Source of the DNA: an uncultured Flavobacteriales bacterium
Lineage (GTDB): Bacteria; Bacteroidota; Bacteroidia; Flavobacteriales_E; Vicingaceae
Direction: 5' to 3'
Assembly (NCBI GenBank): GCA_913048175.1
Contig: CAJWVX010000016.1
Coordinates: forward strand, 1 to 35,302
DNA length: 35,302 bases
Numbering within the stretch: the stretch's first letter is position 1; each line of letters opens with the position of its first letter. The translations under genes were made by a program, and so were the position numbers. This document shows, in pieces, positions 16,584 to 25,505 of this stretch. Under the pieces are notes generated by a model. The model was not told where the DNA came from and did not search any database. It saw only the letters and a list, made by a program, of their open reading frames with translations.

Positions 16584-17737
16584 TCTTCAGATCTAATCAT
16601 TTTATGAACTTTTTTAGTTCCCTTATACATTTCATACTTCATAAAACGACACTCTAAACTTCCGTTAAAAACTTTAATTTTTCTTGAAGGTCTTAAACCA
16701 ACTTTTTTTAGCGCTCCCATGTTTGAACTAATCATCCATGCATTCCAACCATCATACCTTGTTTTTAGATTATCTCCAAACTCAGCGTATAAATCATCAA
16801 CGTTTTCACCAATACGTTCACCGTAAGGCGGATTACAAACGATAACACCTTTTAGTTCAGGCGCATCAAATTCTTTAAAATCTTTTTTATGTAATTCAAT
16901 TTTATCGGTTAATCCAGCAGCTTCAATGTTTGTTCTGCACATTCCCATAACTCGTGCATCAATGTCAATTCCAATAATCTTAAAATCGAATCTAGTTTCT
17001 TGATCTAGTGCATGATCAATAACCTCGTTAAATAGCTCTTCATCAAATGTCTTCCAGTTCATAAAACCGAAAATGGCTCTATTAATATTGGGAGGTATGT
17101 TATTAGCAATCATTGCAGCTTCTATTAATATAGTTCCAGAACCGCAGAAAAAATCGATAAAGTTTGATTTTTTATCCCAGCCACTTAAGAGTATCATTCC
17201 TGCAGCTAAATCTTCTTTAATAGGAGCTAAACTTCTACTTTCTCTGTAGCCTCTTTTAAATAAGGGATCTCCAGAACTATCTAAGCTAATTGTAACATCA
17301 TCCTCTTTACCAATATGAAGGTTTATTCTAATGTGTGGTTGGTCCGTATCTACATCAGGTCGTTTGTCAAATTTCTCTCTAAATCTGTCAGCAATTGCAT
17401 CTTTTGTTTTAAAAGCAGCAAATTTGGTGTGGTTAAAAATCTCAGAAAAAACAGTAGAATCAATAGCAAAAGTTTGGTCTACCGTAAAAATATCTTCCCA
17501 AGCAATTTCTTTTACTTTATTGTAAAGATCTTCAGCATCCTTAATCTTAAAGGTTTTTATAGGTACAATTAATCGGTTAGCAGAACGTAACCAAAGGTTA
17601 GCCTTGTATAAGGTTTCTTTGGTTCCCTCAAACATAACTGCTCTGGTCGCTAATTCAACTTCGGTAACACCTAATTGTTTTAATTCTTCAACTAAAACTT
17701 CTTCTAATCCGTAAGAAGTTTTTGCAATTATTTTCAT
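16580..17737 (-). CDS. THUMP-domain class I SAM-dependent RNA methyltransferase (RlmL/YpsC type)
   Basis: About 385 residues from the preferred start. The N-terminal THUMP-like domain begins MKIIAKTSYGLEEVLVEEL. The UPF0020-type methyltransferase domain has FIDFFCGSGTILIEAAMIA (SAM motif I), IIGIDIDARVMGM (motif II) and VIVCNPPYGERIG, whose NPPY is the catalytic motif for amino-group methylation. Family members methylate guanine N2 in 23S rRNA; the exact target here is not decidable. An upstream in-frame ATG at 17755 adds MRSESK, but a TAcc TTTG promoter motif ends only 4 bp before it and the family normally begins MKIIAK, so 17737 is chosen. The downstream 126-residue gene overlaps by 4 bp. 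Confidence 0.9.
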   Translation of the reverse strand: MKIIAKTSYGLEEVLVEELKQLGVTEVELATRAVMFEGTKETLYKANLWLRSANRLIVPIKTFKIKDAEDLYNKVKEIAWEDIFTVDQTFAIDSTVFSEIFNHTKFAAFKTKDAIADRFREKFDKRPDVDTDQPHIRINLHIGKEDDVTISLDSSGDPLFKRGYRESRSLAPIKEDLAAGMILLSGWDKKSNFIDFFCGSGTILIEAAMIANNIPPNINRAIFGFMNWKTFDEELFNEVIDHALDQETRFDFKIIGIDIDARVMGMCRTNIEAAGLTDKIELHKKDFKEFDAPELKGVIVCNPPYGERIGENVDDLYAEFGDNLKTRYDGWNAWMISSNMGALKKVGLRPSRKIKVFNGSLECRFMKYEMYKGTKKVHKMIRSED

Positions 17738-17759
17738 TTTGCTTTCTGATCTCATTGTG

Positions 17760-17767
17760 CAAAGGTA
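17760..17767 (-). promoter_or_regulatory. Bacteroidota -7 promoter motif for the RNA methyltransferase operon
   Basis: On the - strand the sequence reads TACCTTTG, a full match to TAnnTTTG. Initiation would fall at about 17752-17755, at or inside the first in-frame ATG, which supports the second ATG (17737) as the real start with a leader of about 16 nt. The -33 region is T-rich without a clear TTTG. Confidence 0.5.
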
Positions 17768-17844
17768 GTTGTAAAAGATGAATAGAAAAAAGAGTTTAGA
17801 GAAGAGAAATTATTATTTTCGTTTCATATAAAAAAACAAAGGCT

Positions 17845-18306
17845 ATGAAAAACCATTTCGAAATTTTGAACATTACCAGAAACAATATTTTAAATTCAAT
17901 TAAAGGTTTGTCTTTGAGTGAATTAAATGAAATCCCTGTTGGTTTTAACAATAATATTATTTGGAATGTTGGGCATATTGTAGCTACTCAACAATTATTA
18001 TGTTATAAAATGTCTGGTTTAGATATGGCTTTAGATCCTGCTTTTATTGCTAAGTATATGAAAGGAAGTTTTGCCGTTGGAGATGCTTCTCAAGAGGAAT
18101 TAGATTATATAGTTAAGCAGTTAAAGGAACTTCCTGTTAAAGCTGAAGCTGATTATGCTAATGGAGTTTTTAAAGAATTTAATTCTTATACAACAAGTTA
18201 TAATATTACTCTAGCTAATGTTGAACTAGCCATTCAATTTAATAATGTGCATGAAGGTTTGCATTTTGGATATATTATGGCAATGAAAAAAGTGTTACTA
18301 AAATAA
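17845..18306 (+). CDS. DinB-like four-helix metalloprotein
   Basis: A 153-residue protein of the DinB/YfiT-like superfamily. Family features are a helical N terminus, IIWNVGHIVATQQLLCYKMSG with the first metal-ligand His, and NNVHEGLHFGYIMAMKK near the C terminus with the other two histidines. Together they give the usual His3 metal site. Members include thiol-dependent transferases using bacillithiol or similar cofactors, but the substrate here is unknown. It is divergent from the RNA methyltransferase gene (about 90-107 bp between starts) and stands alone. Confidence 0.85.
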   Translation: MKNHFEILNITRNNILNSIKGLSLSELNEIPVGFNNNIIWNVGHIVATQQLLCYKMSGLDMALDPAFIAKYMKGSFAVGDASQEELDYIVKQLKELPVKAEADYANGVFKEFNSYTTSYNITLANVELAIQFNNVHEGLHFGYIMAMKKVLLK

Positions 18307-18351
18307 TTAACCATTTATCATTTTTTTAAAATAATAAAATCTTTTTAGTCT

Positions 18352-18359
18352 TACTTTTG
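18352..18359 (+). promoter_or_regulatory. -7 promoter motif before the TonB-dependent receptor
   Basis: TACTTTTG is a full match to TAnnTTTG and sits 19 bp before the GTG start at 18379. The region about 20 bp upstream is T-rich (TTTTTTT at 18321-18327) but lacks an exact TTTG. Confidence 0.55.
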
Positions 18360-18378
18360 TTTCATCAAAACTATACCA

Positions 18379-20736
18379 GTGAGAAATATTTTAATTCTTA
18401 TTTTATTTTCCATTTTTTCAAGTGGGTTAATTGCTCAAAATAAATACACAGTTAGTGGTTATATTAAAGATAAAGTTAATGGAGAAAATTACATTGGAAC
18501 CACTGTATATATAAAAGAAATTTTAAAAGGAACGACTTCAAATTCTTCAGGTTTTTATTCTATAACAATAGCTGAGGGAGAGTACACACTTGTTATTACT
18601 TACGTTGGGTTTAAACAAATTGAACAAAAAATTATATTAGATAAGAATTTACATTTCAATTTTGAATTAGAACAAGCAATATATTCTACTGAAGTTTTTG
18701 ATGTTATTGGAGAAAAAAAAGAGAAAAACGTTGCTCAAGCAACCATGGGTACTATTGATTTAGAAATGGATAAGGTTAAGGCTTTACCAGCTCTTTTTGG
18801 TGAGGTAGATGTGTTAAAAACAATACAGCTTTTACCAGGGGTTCAATCTGCTGGTGAAGGAAATACTGGGTTTTACGTTAGAGGAGGAGGTCCAGATCAA
18901 AACTTAATTTTATTAGATGGAGCTACGGTTTATAATGCATCTCACTTAGCTGGTTTTGTTTCTGTTTTTAATGGAGATGCTATTAAGGACGTTAAATTGA
19001 TTAAAGGAGGAATGCCTGCAGAGTATGGGGGTAGGCTTTCTTCTGTTTTAGATATTACTATGAATGATGGTAATATGAAACAGTATCAAGCTGATGGAGG
19101 AATAGGAATTATGTCTTCTCGATTAACTGTGCAAGGACCAATAAAAAAAGATACAGCATCATTTATTATGTCTTACCGAAGGTTTTATTTGGGTGATTTG
19201 GCTCAACCTTTTATCTCAGACTCTTCAAAATTTAATGGAAGTAATTACTATTTCTATGATTTAAATGCAAAACTGAATTGGATTGTTTCTGAAAAGGATA
19301 GATTGCATTTAAGTGGATATATGGGGGAAGATGTTTTTAAATTTAAAAATGCTACAGATGGTTTTGCAATGAGTACACCTTCTGGTAATGCTATCGCTTC
19401 GTTAAGGTGGGATCATTTATTTAATGATAAATTATTTTCTAACACAACGCTTAGTTACACGCGTTATAAATTTGAATTAGGGTTAGAACAAGATCAATTT
19501 GAGTTTAGATTATTCTCTGGTGTTTATGATTGGAATGCAAAAATGGATTTCAACTATTTACCATCTATACTGCATAATGTTAAGTTCGGAGTGCATTACA
19601 CTTTTCATAAATTTGTGCCAAGTAATGCTACAGCGAGATCTGGAGAAGTTAATTTTAATACAGGAGATATCATTGAGAACTATGCCAATGATGGAGCTCT
19701 TTATCTTTCTGATGATTGGGATATAAACGAGAAATTAAGAATTCATGCAGGTTTAAGGTATTCAATCTTTCAGCATGTTGGTCCTTTTAAAAGATATAAC
19801 AACAATCAATTTGGAAGTCCTTTAGATACTGTTGAATATGATAATTTTGAAACAGTAAAATTTTATAATGGATTAGAACCTCGCTTAACAGCAAGATATA
19901 GTCTAAAAAATAATAGCTCGGTTAAAGCTTCATTTACTCAGAATTATCAGTATATTCATTTAGCTAGTTTTGCCTCGGTGTCTTTACCTATGGATGTTTG
20001 GGTTCCAAGTTCAGATAAAGTTAAACCACAAATGGCAAGACAATATGCTGCGGGATATTTTAAAAACTTTAAGGAAAACAAGTTTGAAACTTCAGTAGAG
20101 GTTTATTACAAAACAATGGACAATCAAATTGAATATAAAGATGGAGCATTGCCAGAAGATAATGCAGGAAATAATGTTGATAATCAGTTTACCTTTGGAA
20201 AGGGATGGTCTTATGGAGCAGAATTTTTCTTAAAAAAGCGTTACGGAAAATTAAGTGGTTGGATAGGATATACACTTTCGTGGACTAATAAACAATTTGA
20301 AGAGTTGAATAATGGAAATGTATTTCCAGCGAAATATGATAGAAGAAATGATGCTTCGGTGGTATTAACCTATGATATTTCTAAACGTTGGATCTTGGGT
20401 GCTATTTGGGTTTATGCTACAGGAAGCGCATTAACATTACCTGAACAAAGATATACAATAGAAGGAGAAATTGTAAGCGATTATGGAGATAGGAATTCCT
20501 TTAGAATGGATGCTTACCATAGAATGGATTTGTCTCTAACTTTAAAAGGAAAAGAAGAAAAAAGGTTTAAATCAGATTGGGTATTTTCTGTGTATAATTT
20601 GTACAATAGAAAAAACCCATATTTTATATATTTTGCAACAGAAGGGAGTGTTTATGATGGAACATTAGATGTTCAAGCAAAACAAGTTTCGTTGTTTGGT
20701 ATATTGCCATCAATATCTTGGAATTTTAAATTTTGA
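18379..20736 (+). CDS. TonB-dependent outer-membrane receptor with carboxypeptidase-like N-terminal domain
   Basis: A 785-residue receptor starting with GTG. A signal peptide (RNILILILFSIFSSGLIAQ) is followed by a carboxypeptidase-regulatory-like beta-sandwich (about 22-110: YTVSGYIKDKVNGENYIGTT ... YTLVITYVGF). The plug domain is at about 120-230 (FGEVDVLKTIQLLPGVQSAG, then GFYVRGGGPDQNLILLDG). The rest is a 22-strand-type barrel ending in an aromatic-rich final strand (PSISWNFKF). It imports a substrate across the outer membrane using TonB energy. No SusD partner is present. Instead the next gene, starting 2 bp after the stop, encodes a DUF4249 lipoprotein, a pairing often seen in Bacteroidota. 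The substrate is unknown. Confidence 0.93.
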   Translation: MRNILILILFSIFSSGLIAQNKYTVSGYIKDKVNGENYIGTTVYIKEILKGTTSNSSGFYSITIAEGEYTLVITYVGFKQIEQKIILDKNLHFNFELEQAIYSTEVFDVIGEKKEKNVAQATMGTIDLEMDKVKALPALFGEVDVLKTIQLLPGVQSAGEGNTGFYVRGGGPDQNLILLDGATVYNASHLAGFVSVFNGDAIKDVKLIKGGMPAEYGGRLSSVLDITMNDGNMKQYQADGGIGIMSSRLTVQGPIKKDTASFIMSYRRFYLGDLAQPFISDSSKFNGSNYYFYDLNAKLNWIVSEKDRLHLSGYMGEDVFKFKNATDGFAMSTPSGNAIASLRWDHLFNDKLFSNTTLSYTRYKFELGLEQDQFEFRLFSGVYDWNAKMDFNYLPSILHNVKFGVHYTFHKFVPSNATARSGEVNFNTGDIIENYANDGALYLSDDWDINEKLRIHAGLRYSIFQHVGPFKRYNNNQFGSPLDTVEYDNFETVKFYNGLEPRLTARYSLKNNSSVKASFTQNYQYIHLASFASVSLPMDVWVPSSDKVKPQMARQYAAGYFKNFKENKFETSVEVYYKTMDNQIEYKDGALPEDNAGNNVDNQFTFGKGWSYGAEFFLKKRYGKLSGWIGYTLSWTNKQFEELNNGNVFPAKYDRRNDASVVLTYDISKRWILGAIWVYATGSALTLPEQRYTIEGEIVSDYGDRNSFRMDAYHRMDLSLTLKGKEEKRFKSDWVFSVYNLYNRKNPYFIYFATEGSVYDGTLDVQAKQVSLFGILPSISWNFKF

Positions 20737-20738
20737 TT

Positions 20739-21779
20739 ATGAAGAGTTTTAAATATAACCCGTTTTTTATTCCCTCTCAGATATTTGATATTAATAGAAG
20801 AACTTATAGTTTAACGTTGGATGTTTGGTTAGGGAAATTGATAGTAAATAGAAAGTCACTTTTAATTGTATTAATTTCATTATTCCTTTTCTCTTGTGAG
20901 AAGAATATTGATATTGATTTGCCTGATGCTGAACGAAAATTGGTTGTAGAAGGAAGTATTGAGCCTGGTTTGCCCCCTTTTGTAATTTTATCAAAGACAG
21001 AAGGTTACTTTGCTCCAGTTGATATAAATTCTTTTAAAAATTCCTTTATACACAATGCCGTAATAAATGTTTCTAATGGAACTAGCACTGTTCAACTAAG
21101 TGAAATATGTACAGATCAATTAGATAGTAACATGCTTCCCTTAATTGCATCGCTGATAGGAGTTTCTTTGCAAAGTGTTAATTCTTTTGGCTTTTGTCTT
21201 TATACAACACTAGATCCTACAATGTTTGGTGAAGAGGGAAAGACTTATTCTGTAGTAATAGAAGCTGAAGGAAAAACACTAACATCAACTACAACTATTC
21301 CGGTTCCAGTAGTAATGGACAGTTATTGGTATAAAGATCAACCAGGCTTTGATGACTATGGTTATTTGTGGTTTAGATTAAAGGATCCACAACCCTTAGG
21401 ATCTGCTTATAGAATGTATACGCAGCGTATAGGTAAAGATGATCGATTTATTCCTGCCAACGGTTCTGTTTTTGATGATAATTTTTTTAACGGCTTAGAT
21501 TTTGAAGCCTTTATTTTTAGAGGAACGGAAAGAGGTTCAAATTCTCCTGACGATTTTGGAGATACTAGAAGTTATTTTAAACAAGGTGATACCATTGCTA
21601 TTAAGTTTTGTACTATTGATCAACCTCATTTTCAATTCTGGAATACATTTGAAATAGCGGCTTTTAACAGCGGAAATCCTTTTGCCGCTCCAGCTACAAT
21701 TAAAACAAATATTGAAGGTGGTTTAGGTGTTTGGGGCGGTTATGGCGTTAGTTATGATACAATTGTAGCAGTAGATTAG
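20739..21779 (+). CDS. DUF4249-family lipoprotein
   Basis: A 346-residue lipoprotein. A hydrophobic segment LLIVLISLFLFSC ends in a lipobox with Cys followed by EKNIDIDLPDAERKLVVEGS, the typical opening of DUF4249 proteins encoded beside TonB-dependent receptors. A beta-rich body with several Trp/Tyr/Asp motifs follows. The ATG at 20739 places about 50 residues before the lipobox Cys, unusually long. An in-frame TTG at 20838 would give a normal short signal (VNRKS before the core) but has only a weak AGGG in front. An in-frame TTG at 20733 overlapping the receptor stop is unlikely. It probably acts with the receptor at the outer membrane. Confidence 0.85.
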   Translation: MKSFKYNPFFIPSQIFDINRRTYSLTLDVWLGKLIVNRKSLLIVLISLFLFSCEKNIDIDLPDAERKLVVEGSIEPGLPPFVILSKTEGYFAPVDINSFKNSFIHNAVINVSNGTSTVQLSEICTDQLDSNMLPLIASLIGVSLQSVNSFGFCLYTTLDPTMFGEEGKTYSVVIEAEGKTLTSTTTIPVPVVMDSYWYKDQPGFDDYGYLWFRLKDPQPLGSAYRMYTQRIGKDDRFIPANGSVFDDNFFNGLDFEAFIFRGTERGSNSPDDFGDTRSYFKQGDTIAIKFCTIDQPHFQFWNTFEIAAFNSGNPFAAPATIKTNIEGGLGVWGGYGVSYDTIVAVD

Positions 21780-21980
21780 TTTTGAATTTTGACACCTCCT
21801 TTTATGAGAGAGTGTTTTTATTCAAATATTTGATATGATTACAAAGTAATGGGTGTGTTTTTATTTTGAAACTCATTTATCCTTACCTAAAGATAAGATG
21901 ATTTTTAAAATTGTAATCCTACATAAATTTTATCAGCTAAAATTATCTAATTTCTATTTTTAAAACTGCTATCAAAACCT

Positions 21981-21988
21981 TAATTTTG
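21981..21988 (+). promoter_or_regulatory. -7 promoter motif for trxB
   Basis: TAATTTTG is a full match to TAnnTTTG, 22 bp before the ATG at 22011. The upstream T-run near 21955-21962 is at the right distance for a weak -33 element. Confidence 0.5.
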
Positions 21989-22010
21989 AACTTTAGAAAA
22001 TTTTAAGAAT

Positions 22011-22964
22011 ATGTCAGAAGAAATAGAAAAGGTAAAGTGTTTAATAATAGGCTCAGGACCAGCAGGATATACAGCTGCAATATATGCTGCAAGAGCAAAT
22101 ATGGCTCCGGTATTGTATCAAGGAATGCAACCTGGAGGTCAATTAACAACAACCAATGAGGTTGAAAATTTCCCTGGTTATGCGGATGGTGTTACAGGAC
22201 CAGAAATGATGATGCAATTAGAAGCTCAAGCAAAACGATTTGATTCTGATATCAGAAACGGATGGGTCACTAAAGTAGATTTTTCTGGAGATGTTCATAA
22301 AGTTTGGATTGAAGATAAAAAAGAAATCCATGCTGAAACTGTAGTTATTTCTACAGGAGCTTCAGCAAGATACTTAGGGTTAGATTCAGAACAACATTAT
22401 TTAAAAGCTGGAGGTGGAGTTTCTGCTTGTGCAGTATGTGATGGATTCTTTTACAGAGGTCAAGAAACAGTTATTGTTGGTGCAGGAGATTCTGCTTGCG
22501 AAGAAGCACATTACTTATCTAATATTTGTGAAAAGGTTACAATGTTAGTGAGAAGAGATGAGTTTAGAGCATCTAAAATAATGGCTGAAAGAGTTAAGAA
22601 TACCAAGAACATAGAAATCCTTTTTGATACTGAAACGGATGAAGTTTTAGGAGAAAATGATTTAGTAACAGGTGTTAGAGTAAAAAATAACAAAACTGGT
22701 GAAACACAGGAAATTCCTTGTACTGGATTTTTTGTAGCTATTGGTCACAATCCAAACACAGCAATATTTAAAGACTATCTTAACTTAGATGAGGCAGGAT
22801 ATATTGAATATGAAGAGGCAGGTACTGCGAAAACAAATGTTGAAGGAGTTTTTGTTTCTGGAGATGCAGCAGATAAAACGTATAGACAAGCAATTACTGC
22901 CGCAGGTACAGGTTGTATGGCAGCTTTAGAGGCAGAAAGATATTTGGCAGCTAAACACGGATGA
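22011..22964 (+). CDS. trxB: Thioredoxin reductase
   Basis: A 317-residue low-molecular-weight thioredoxin reductase, which reduces thioredoxin with NADPH through FAD. The FAD-binding GSGPAGYTAAIYAARA is at 14-29, followed by PGGQLTTTNEVENFPGY. The redox-active CAVC (C140, C143) sits in GGVSACAVCDGFFYRG, the NADPH-binding GAGDSACEEAHYLS follows at about 157, and the C-terminal FAD motif is VFVSGDAADKTYRQAITAAG. Length and motif order match the family exactly. It has its own promoter and appears monocistronic or loosely linked with the dehydrogenase after it. Confidence 0.97.
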   Translation: MSEEIEKVKCLIIGSGPAGYTAAIYAARANMAPVLYQGMQPGGQLTTTNEVENFPGYADGVTGPEMMMQLEAQAKRFDSDIRNGWVTKVDFSGDVHKVWIEDKKEIHAETVVISTGASARYLGLDSEQHYLKAGGGVSACAVCDGFFYRGQETVIVGAGDSACEEAHYLSNICEKVTMLVRRDEFRASKIMAERVKNTKNIEILFDTETDEVLGENDLVTGVRVKNNKTGETQEIPCTGFFVAIGHNPNTAIFKDYLNLDEAGYIEYEEAGTAKTNVEGVFVSGDAADKTYRQAITAAGTGCMAALEAERYLAAKHG

Positions 22965-22972
22965 TTTTAATG

Positions 22973-22997
22973 TCACCCTGAGCTTGTCGAAGGGTGA
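22973..22997. repeat. REP-like palindromic repeat unit
   Basis: TCACCCT (22973-22979) and AGGGTGA (22991-22997) flank GAGCTTGTCGA, giving a 7-bp GC-rich stem in an AT-rich genome. It lies 8 bp after the trxB stop. The same TCACCCTGAGCTTGTCGA core is familiar to me as an interspersed intergenic palindrome in many bacterial genomes. It may add transcript stability or weak termination, although no U-run follows. Only one copy is visible here. Confidence 0.6.
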
Positions 22998-23051
22998 GAA
23001 TTAAAAATAATTATAGATACAAATTGAAAAGACTTTAAAAATCAAAATAGA

Positions 23052-23939
23052 ATGAAAAAAGTAGCAGTAATAGGAGCAGGAACAATGGGTAATGGAATTG
23101 CTCATACTTTCGCTCAAAGTGGATTTAAAGTTAGTTTAATTGATATTTCTCAGGATGCTTTAGATAAGGCAGTTGCAACAATATCTAAGAATTTAGATAG
23201 AATGGTAGCTAAAGAGAAAATATCTGAAGCGGATAAAAATAACACCTTAGCTAATTTGGTAACTTTTACAGATATGAATGCTGGTGTTGCTGATGTTCAA
23301 CTCGTAGTTGAAGCTGCTACAGAAAATTTAGATTTAAAATTGAAGATTTTTAAGTCGATGGATGAAGCTACAGCTGATAACGTGATTTTAGCAACAAATA
23401 CATCTTCAATTTCTATTACTCAAATTGCTGCTGTAACAAGTAGACCTGATAAAGTAATTGGAATGCACTTTATGAACCCTGTACCAATTATGAAGTTGGT
23501 AGAGATTATTAGAGGTTATTCAACATCTGATGAGGTTACCAATACAATAATGGAATTATCTAAGAAATTAGGTAAAACACCAACAGAGGTAAACGATTAT
23601 CCTGGGTTTGTTGCCAACAGAATTTTAATGCCAATGATTAATGAAGCAATTATTACTTTACACGAAGGTGTGGCAGGTGTTTCTGAAATTGATACAGTAA
23701 TGAAATTAGGAATGGCTCATCCAATGGGGCCTTTACAATTAGCTGATTTTATTGGTTTAGATGTTTGTCTTTCCATTTTAAATGTAATGCATGATGGGTT
23801 TGGAAACCCTAAATATGCAGCATGCCCTTTATTGGTTAACATGGTTGCAGCAAGTAAAATGGGCATTAAATCAGGAGAAGGTTTTTACTCTTGGGGTCAT
23901 GGTACAAAAGAGTTAATAGTCTCAGATCAATTTCAATAA
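23052..23939 (+). CDS. 3-hydroxybutyryl-CoA (3-hydroxyacyl-CoA) dehydrogenase
   Basis: A 295-residue NAD-dependent dehydrogenase of the HBDH/PaaH type. The Rossmann motif GAGTMGNGIAHTFAQSGFKV is at 8-27, followed by LIDIS with the NAD-selective Asp. VVEAATEN and ATNTSSISITQIA line the active site. GMHFMNPVPIMKLVEII contains the catalytic H139. The C-terminal domain has PGFVANRILMPMINEA and ends GEGFYSW. It oxidises (S)-3-hydroxyacyl-CoA, in butyrate/polyhydroxybutyrate or beta-oxidation-like metabolism. No other pathway genes are adjacent. A strong terminator follows. Confidence 0.94.
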   Translation: MKKVAVIGAGTMGNGIAHTFAQSGFKVSLIDISQDALDKAVATISKNLDRMVAKEKISEADKNNTLANLVTFTDMNAGVADVQLVVEAATENLDLKLKIFKSMDEATADNVILATNTSSISITQIAAVTSRPDKVIGMHFMNPVPIMKLVEIIRGYSTSDEVTNTIMELSKKLGKTPTEVNDYPGFVANRILMPMINEAIITLHEGVAGVSEIDTVMKLGMAHPMGPLQLADFIGLDVCLSILNVMHDGFGNPKYAACPLLVNMVAASKMGIKSGEGFYSWGHGTKELIVSDQFQ

Positions 23940-23958
23940 AAAATATATTAACATATTA

Positions 23959-23990
23959 AATCGCTACTTCATTAGAAGTGGCGATTTTTT
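23959..23990 (+). terminator. Rho-independent terminator after the hydroxyacyl-CoA dehydrogenase
   Basis: AATCGCTACTTC (23959-23970) pairs with GAAGTGGCGATT (23975-23986) over 12 bp with one T-G wobble, around an ATTA loop, followed by TTTT. This is the clearest terminator in the window, 19 bp after the stop codon. Confidence 0.88.
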
Positions 23991-24046
23991 GTTTTATATA
24001 GAATACTTTTCAATGGATAGCGTTAGTCATAATAATTAGGAATAAC

Positions 24047-24054
24047 TATATTTG
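24047..24054 (+). promoter_or_regulatory. -7 promoter motif before the LptF/LptG gene
   Basis: TATATTTG matches TAnnTTTG fully and lies 17 bp before the GTG at 24072. TTAG at 24023-24026 is 20 bp upstream, a partial -33 match. It probably drives the five-gene run to 29656. Confidence 0.55.
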
Positions 24055-24071
24055 CTTTAATAAAAATCTAC

Positions 24072-25505
24072 GTGAAAAAACTTACCAAATTCATATTACT
24101 TTCTTTCATTGGTCCGTTTATTCTAACATTTTTTATATCTGTTTTTGTTTTACTGATGCAATTTATTTGGTTATGGGTTGATGAGATGTTAGGTAAAGGA
24201 ATTGAAGGGCTTGTAATCGTAGAGTTTCTGTTTTATGCGTCTTCCAATATGGTTCCATTAGCATTGCCATTAGCGGTTCTTTTGGCATCAATAATGACTT
24301 TTGGAAACCTTGGAGAACATTTTGAATTAGTATCTTTTAAAGCTGCCGGTATATCTCTGCAAAGAGTAATGCGACCTTTAGCTTTGCTTATGATATTTAT
24401 AAGTTTTGGAGCTTTTTTGTTTTCAGATTATGTAATCCCAGTTGCCAATCTAAAATTTTATTCATTATTACATGATATTAGAAATAAAAAACCAGCGGTA
24501 AACATTAAACCTGGTGTTTTTTACAATGAGATAGAAGGTTATACTATTCGAGTAATGGACAAGCATAGGATGGAGGATGGTGATGAAATGTTGAAAGATG
24601 TTATGATCTATAACCATTCAAATTCTATTGGAAACAGAAAATTAACAGTTGCCGACTCTGCAGTAATGAAAATGGCAGATGATGAATCTTATTTCTCTAT
24701 TCGTTTGTTTCACGGTACAGATTATCAAGATAAATCAGAAACTATAACAAACAAAATTTTTCCATTATCAAGGTTCTCTTTTGATGAAAATTTAATTCGA
24801 ATTGACTTAGATGGTTTTAGTTTTAATAGAACAGATGAAGATGCATTTAAACATGATTATAGGTTGTATAATCTGAAACAATTAGATAGTGGTATCGACT
24901 CTTTAATGAGAAAAAATGAGATTCATATTAAAGAATTTACATCCTTGATTTCTAAAAATTATTTATTTAACAATACAATTTACAATGGAAAATTAGATGT
25001 TGGAGAGATGCCAAAAAGGCGGTTGGATTATATGAACAATCTGAATACGGGAGAGATAAATCAGGTTTACAGTATCGCAATTAATAATATGCGAACAAAT
25101 AAAGGGAGATCAAGCGCTGCTGCAACTCAAATTGAGATTAAAAGAAGGGATGCATTAAGGATGAAAATAGAATGGCATAGAAAATACGCCTTTTCTCTGG
25201 CTTGTTTTATTATGTTTTTAATTGGAGCACCCTTAGGTGCAATCGTTAAAAAAGGAGGCTTGGGTATGCCAGTTGTAATTTCGATCATATTCTTTGTGAT
25301 TTTTTGGATTACGTCTATTACTGGTGAAAAGATGGCTAAAGAAGATCTTTTAGAGCCTTATGAAGGGATGTGGTTGGCATCTGCATTATTATTGCCTCTT
25401 GGATTGTTTTTTACTTATAAGGCAACTAAAGATTCTGATATGTTTAACTTCGCTGCCTATGCTGCTTTTTTTGGTAAGCTATTAAAGAAGAAAGAGATTA
25501 AATGA
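24072..25505 (+). CDS. LptF/LptG-family permease
   Basis: A 477-residue inner-membrane protein of the YjgP/YjgQ family starting with GTG. Three N-terminal transmembrane segments lie at about 11-35, 50-76 and 102-122. The motif NLGEHFELVSFKAAGISLQRVM is the conserved cytoplasmic coupling helix that contacts the LptB ATPase. A large periplasmic beta-jellyroll follows (about 130-350), and three C-terminal helices end it (about 372-452, with LIGAPLGAIVKKGGLG). LptFG extracts LPS from the inner membrane and passes it to the Lpt bridge. Which of LptF or LptG this represents is not decidable. The following glycosyltransferase overlaps by 4 bp. Confidence 0.92.
   Translation: MKKLTKFILLSFIGPFILTFFISVFVLLMQFIWLWVDEMLGKGIEGLVIVEFLFYASSNMVPLALPLAVLLASIMTFGNLGEHFELVSFKAAGISLQRVMRPLALLMIFISFGAFLFSDYVIPVANLKFYSLLHDIRNKKPAVNIKPGVFYNEIEGYTIRVMDKHRMEDGDEMLKDVMIYNHSNSIGNRKLTVADSAVMKMADDESYFSIRLFHGTDYQDKSETITNKIFPLSRFSFDENLIRIDLDGFSFNRTDEDAFKHDYRLYNLKQLDSGIDSLMRKNEIHIKEFTSLISKNYLFNNTIYNGKLDVGEMPKRRLDYMNNLNTGEINQVYSIAINNMRTNKGRSSAAATQIEIKRRDALRMKIEWHRKYAFSLACFIMFLIGAPLGAIVKKGGLGMPVVISIIFFVIFWITSITGEKMAKEDLLEPYEGMWLASALLLPLGLFFTYKATKDSDMFNFAAYAAFFGKLLKKKEIK

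Noticed and set aside
17315-17572. Two open + strand frames inside the RNA methyltransferase gene
   Set aside because: Antisense shadows of a well-supported gene with conserved motifs.
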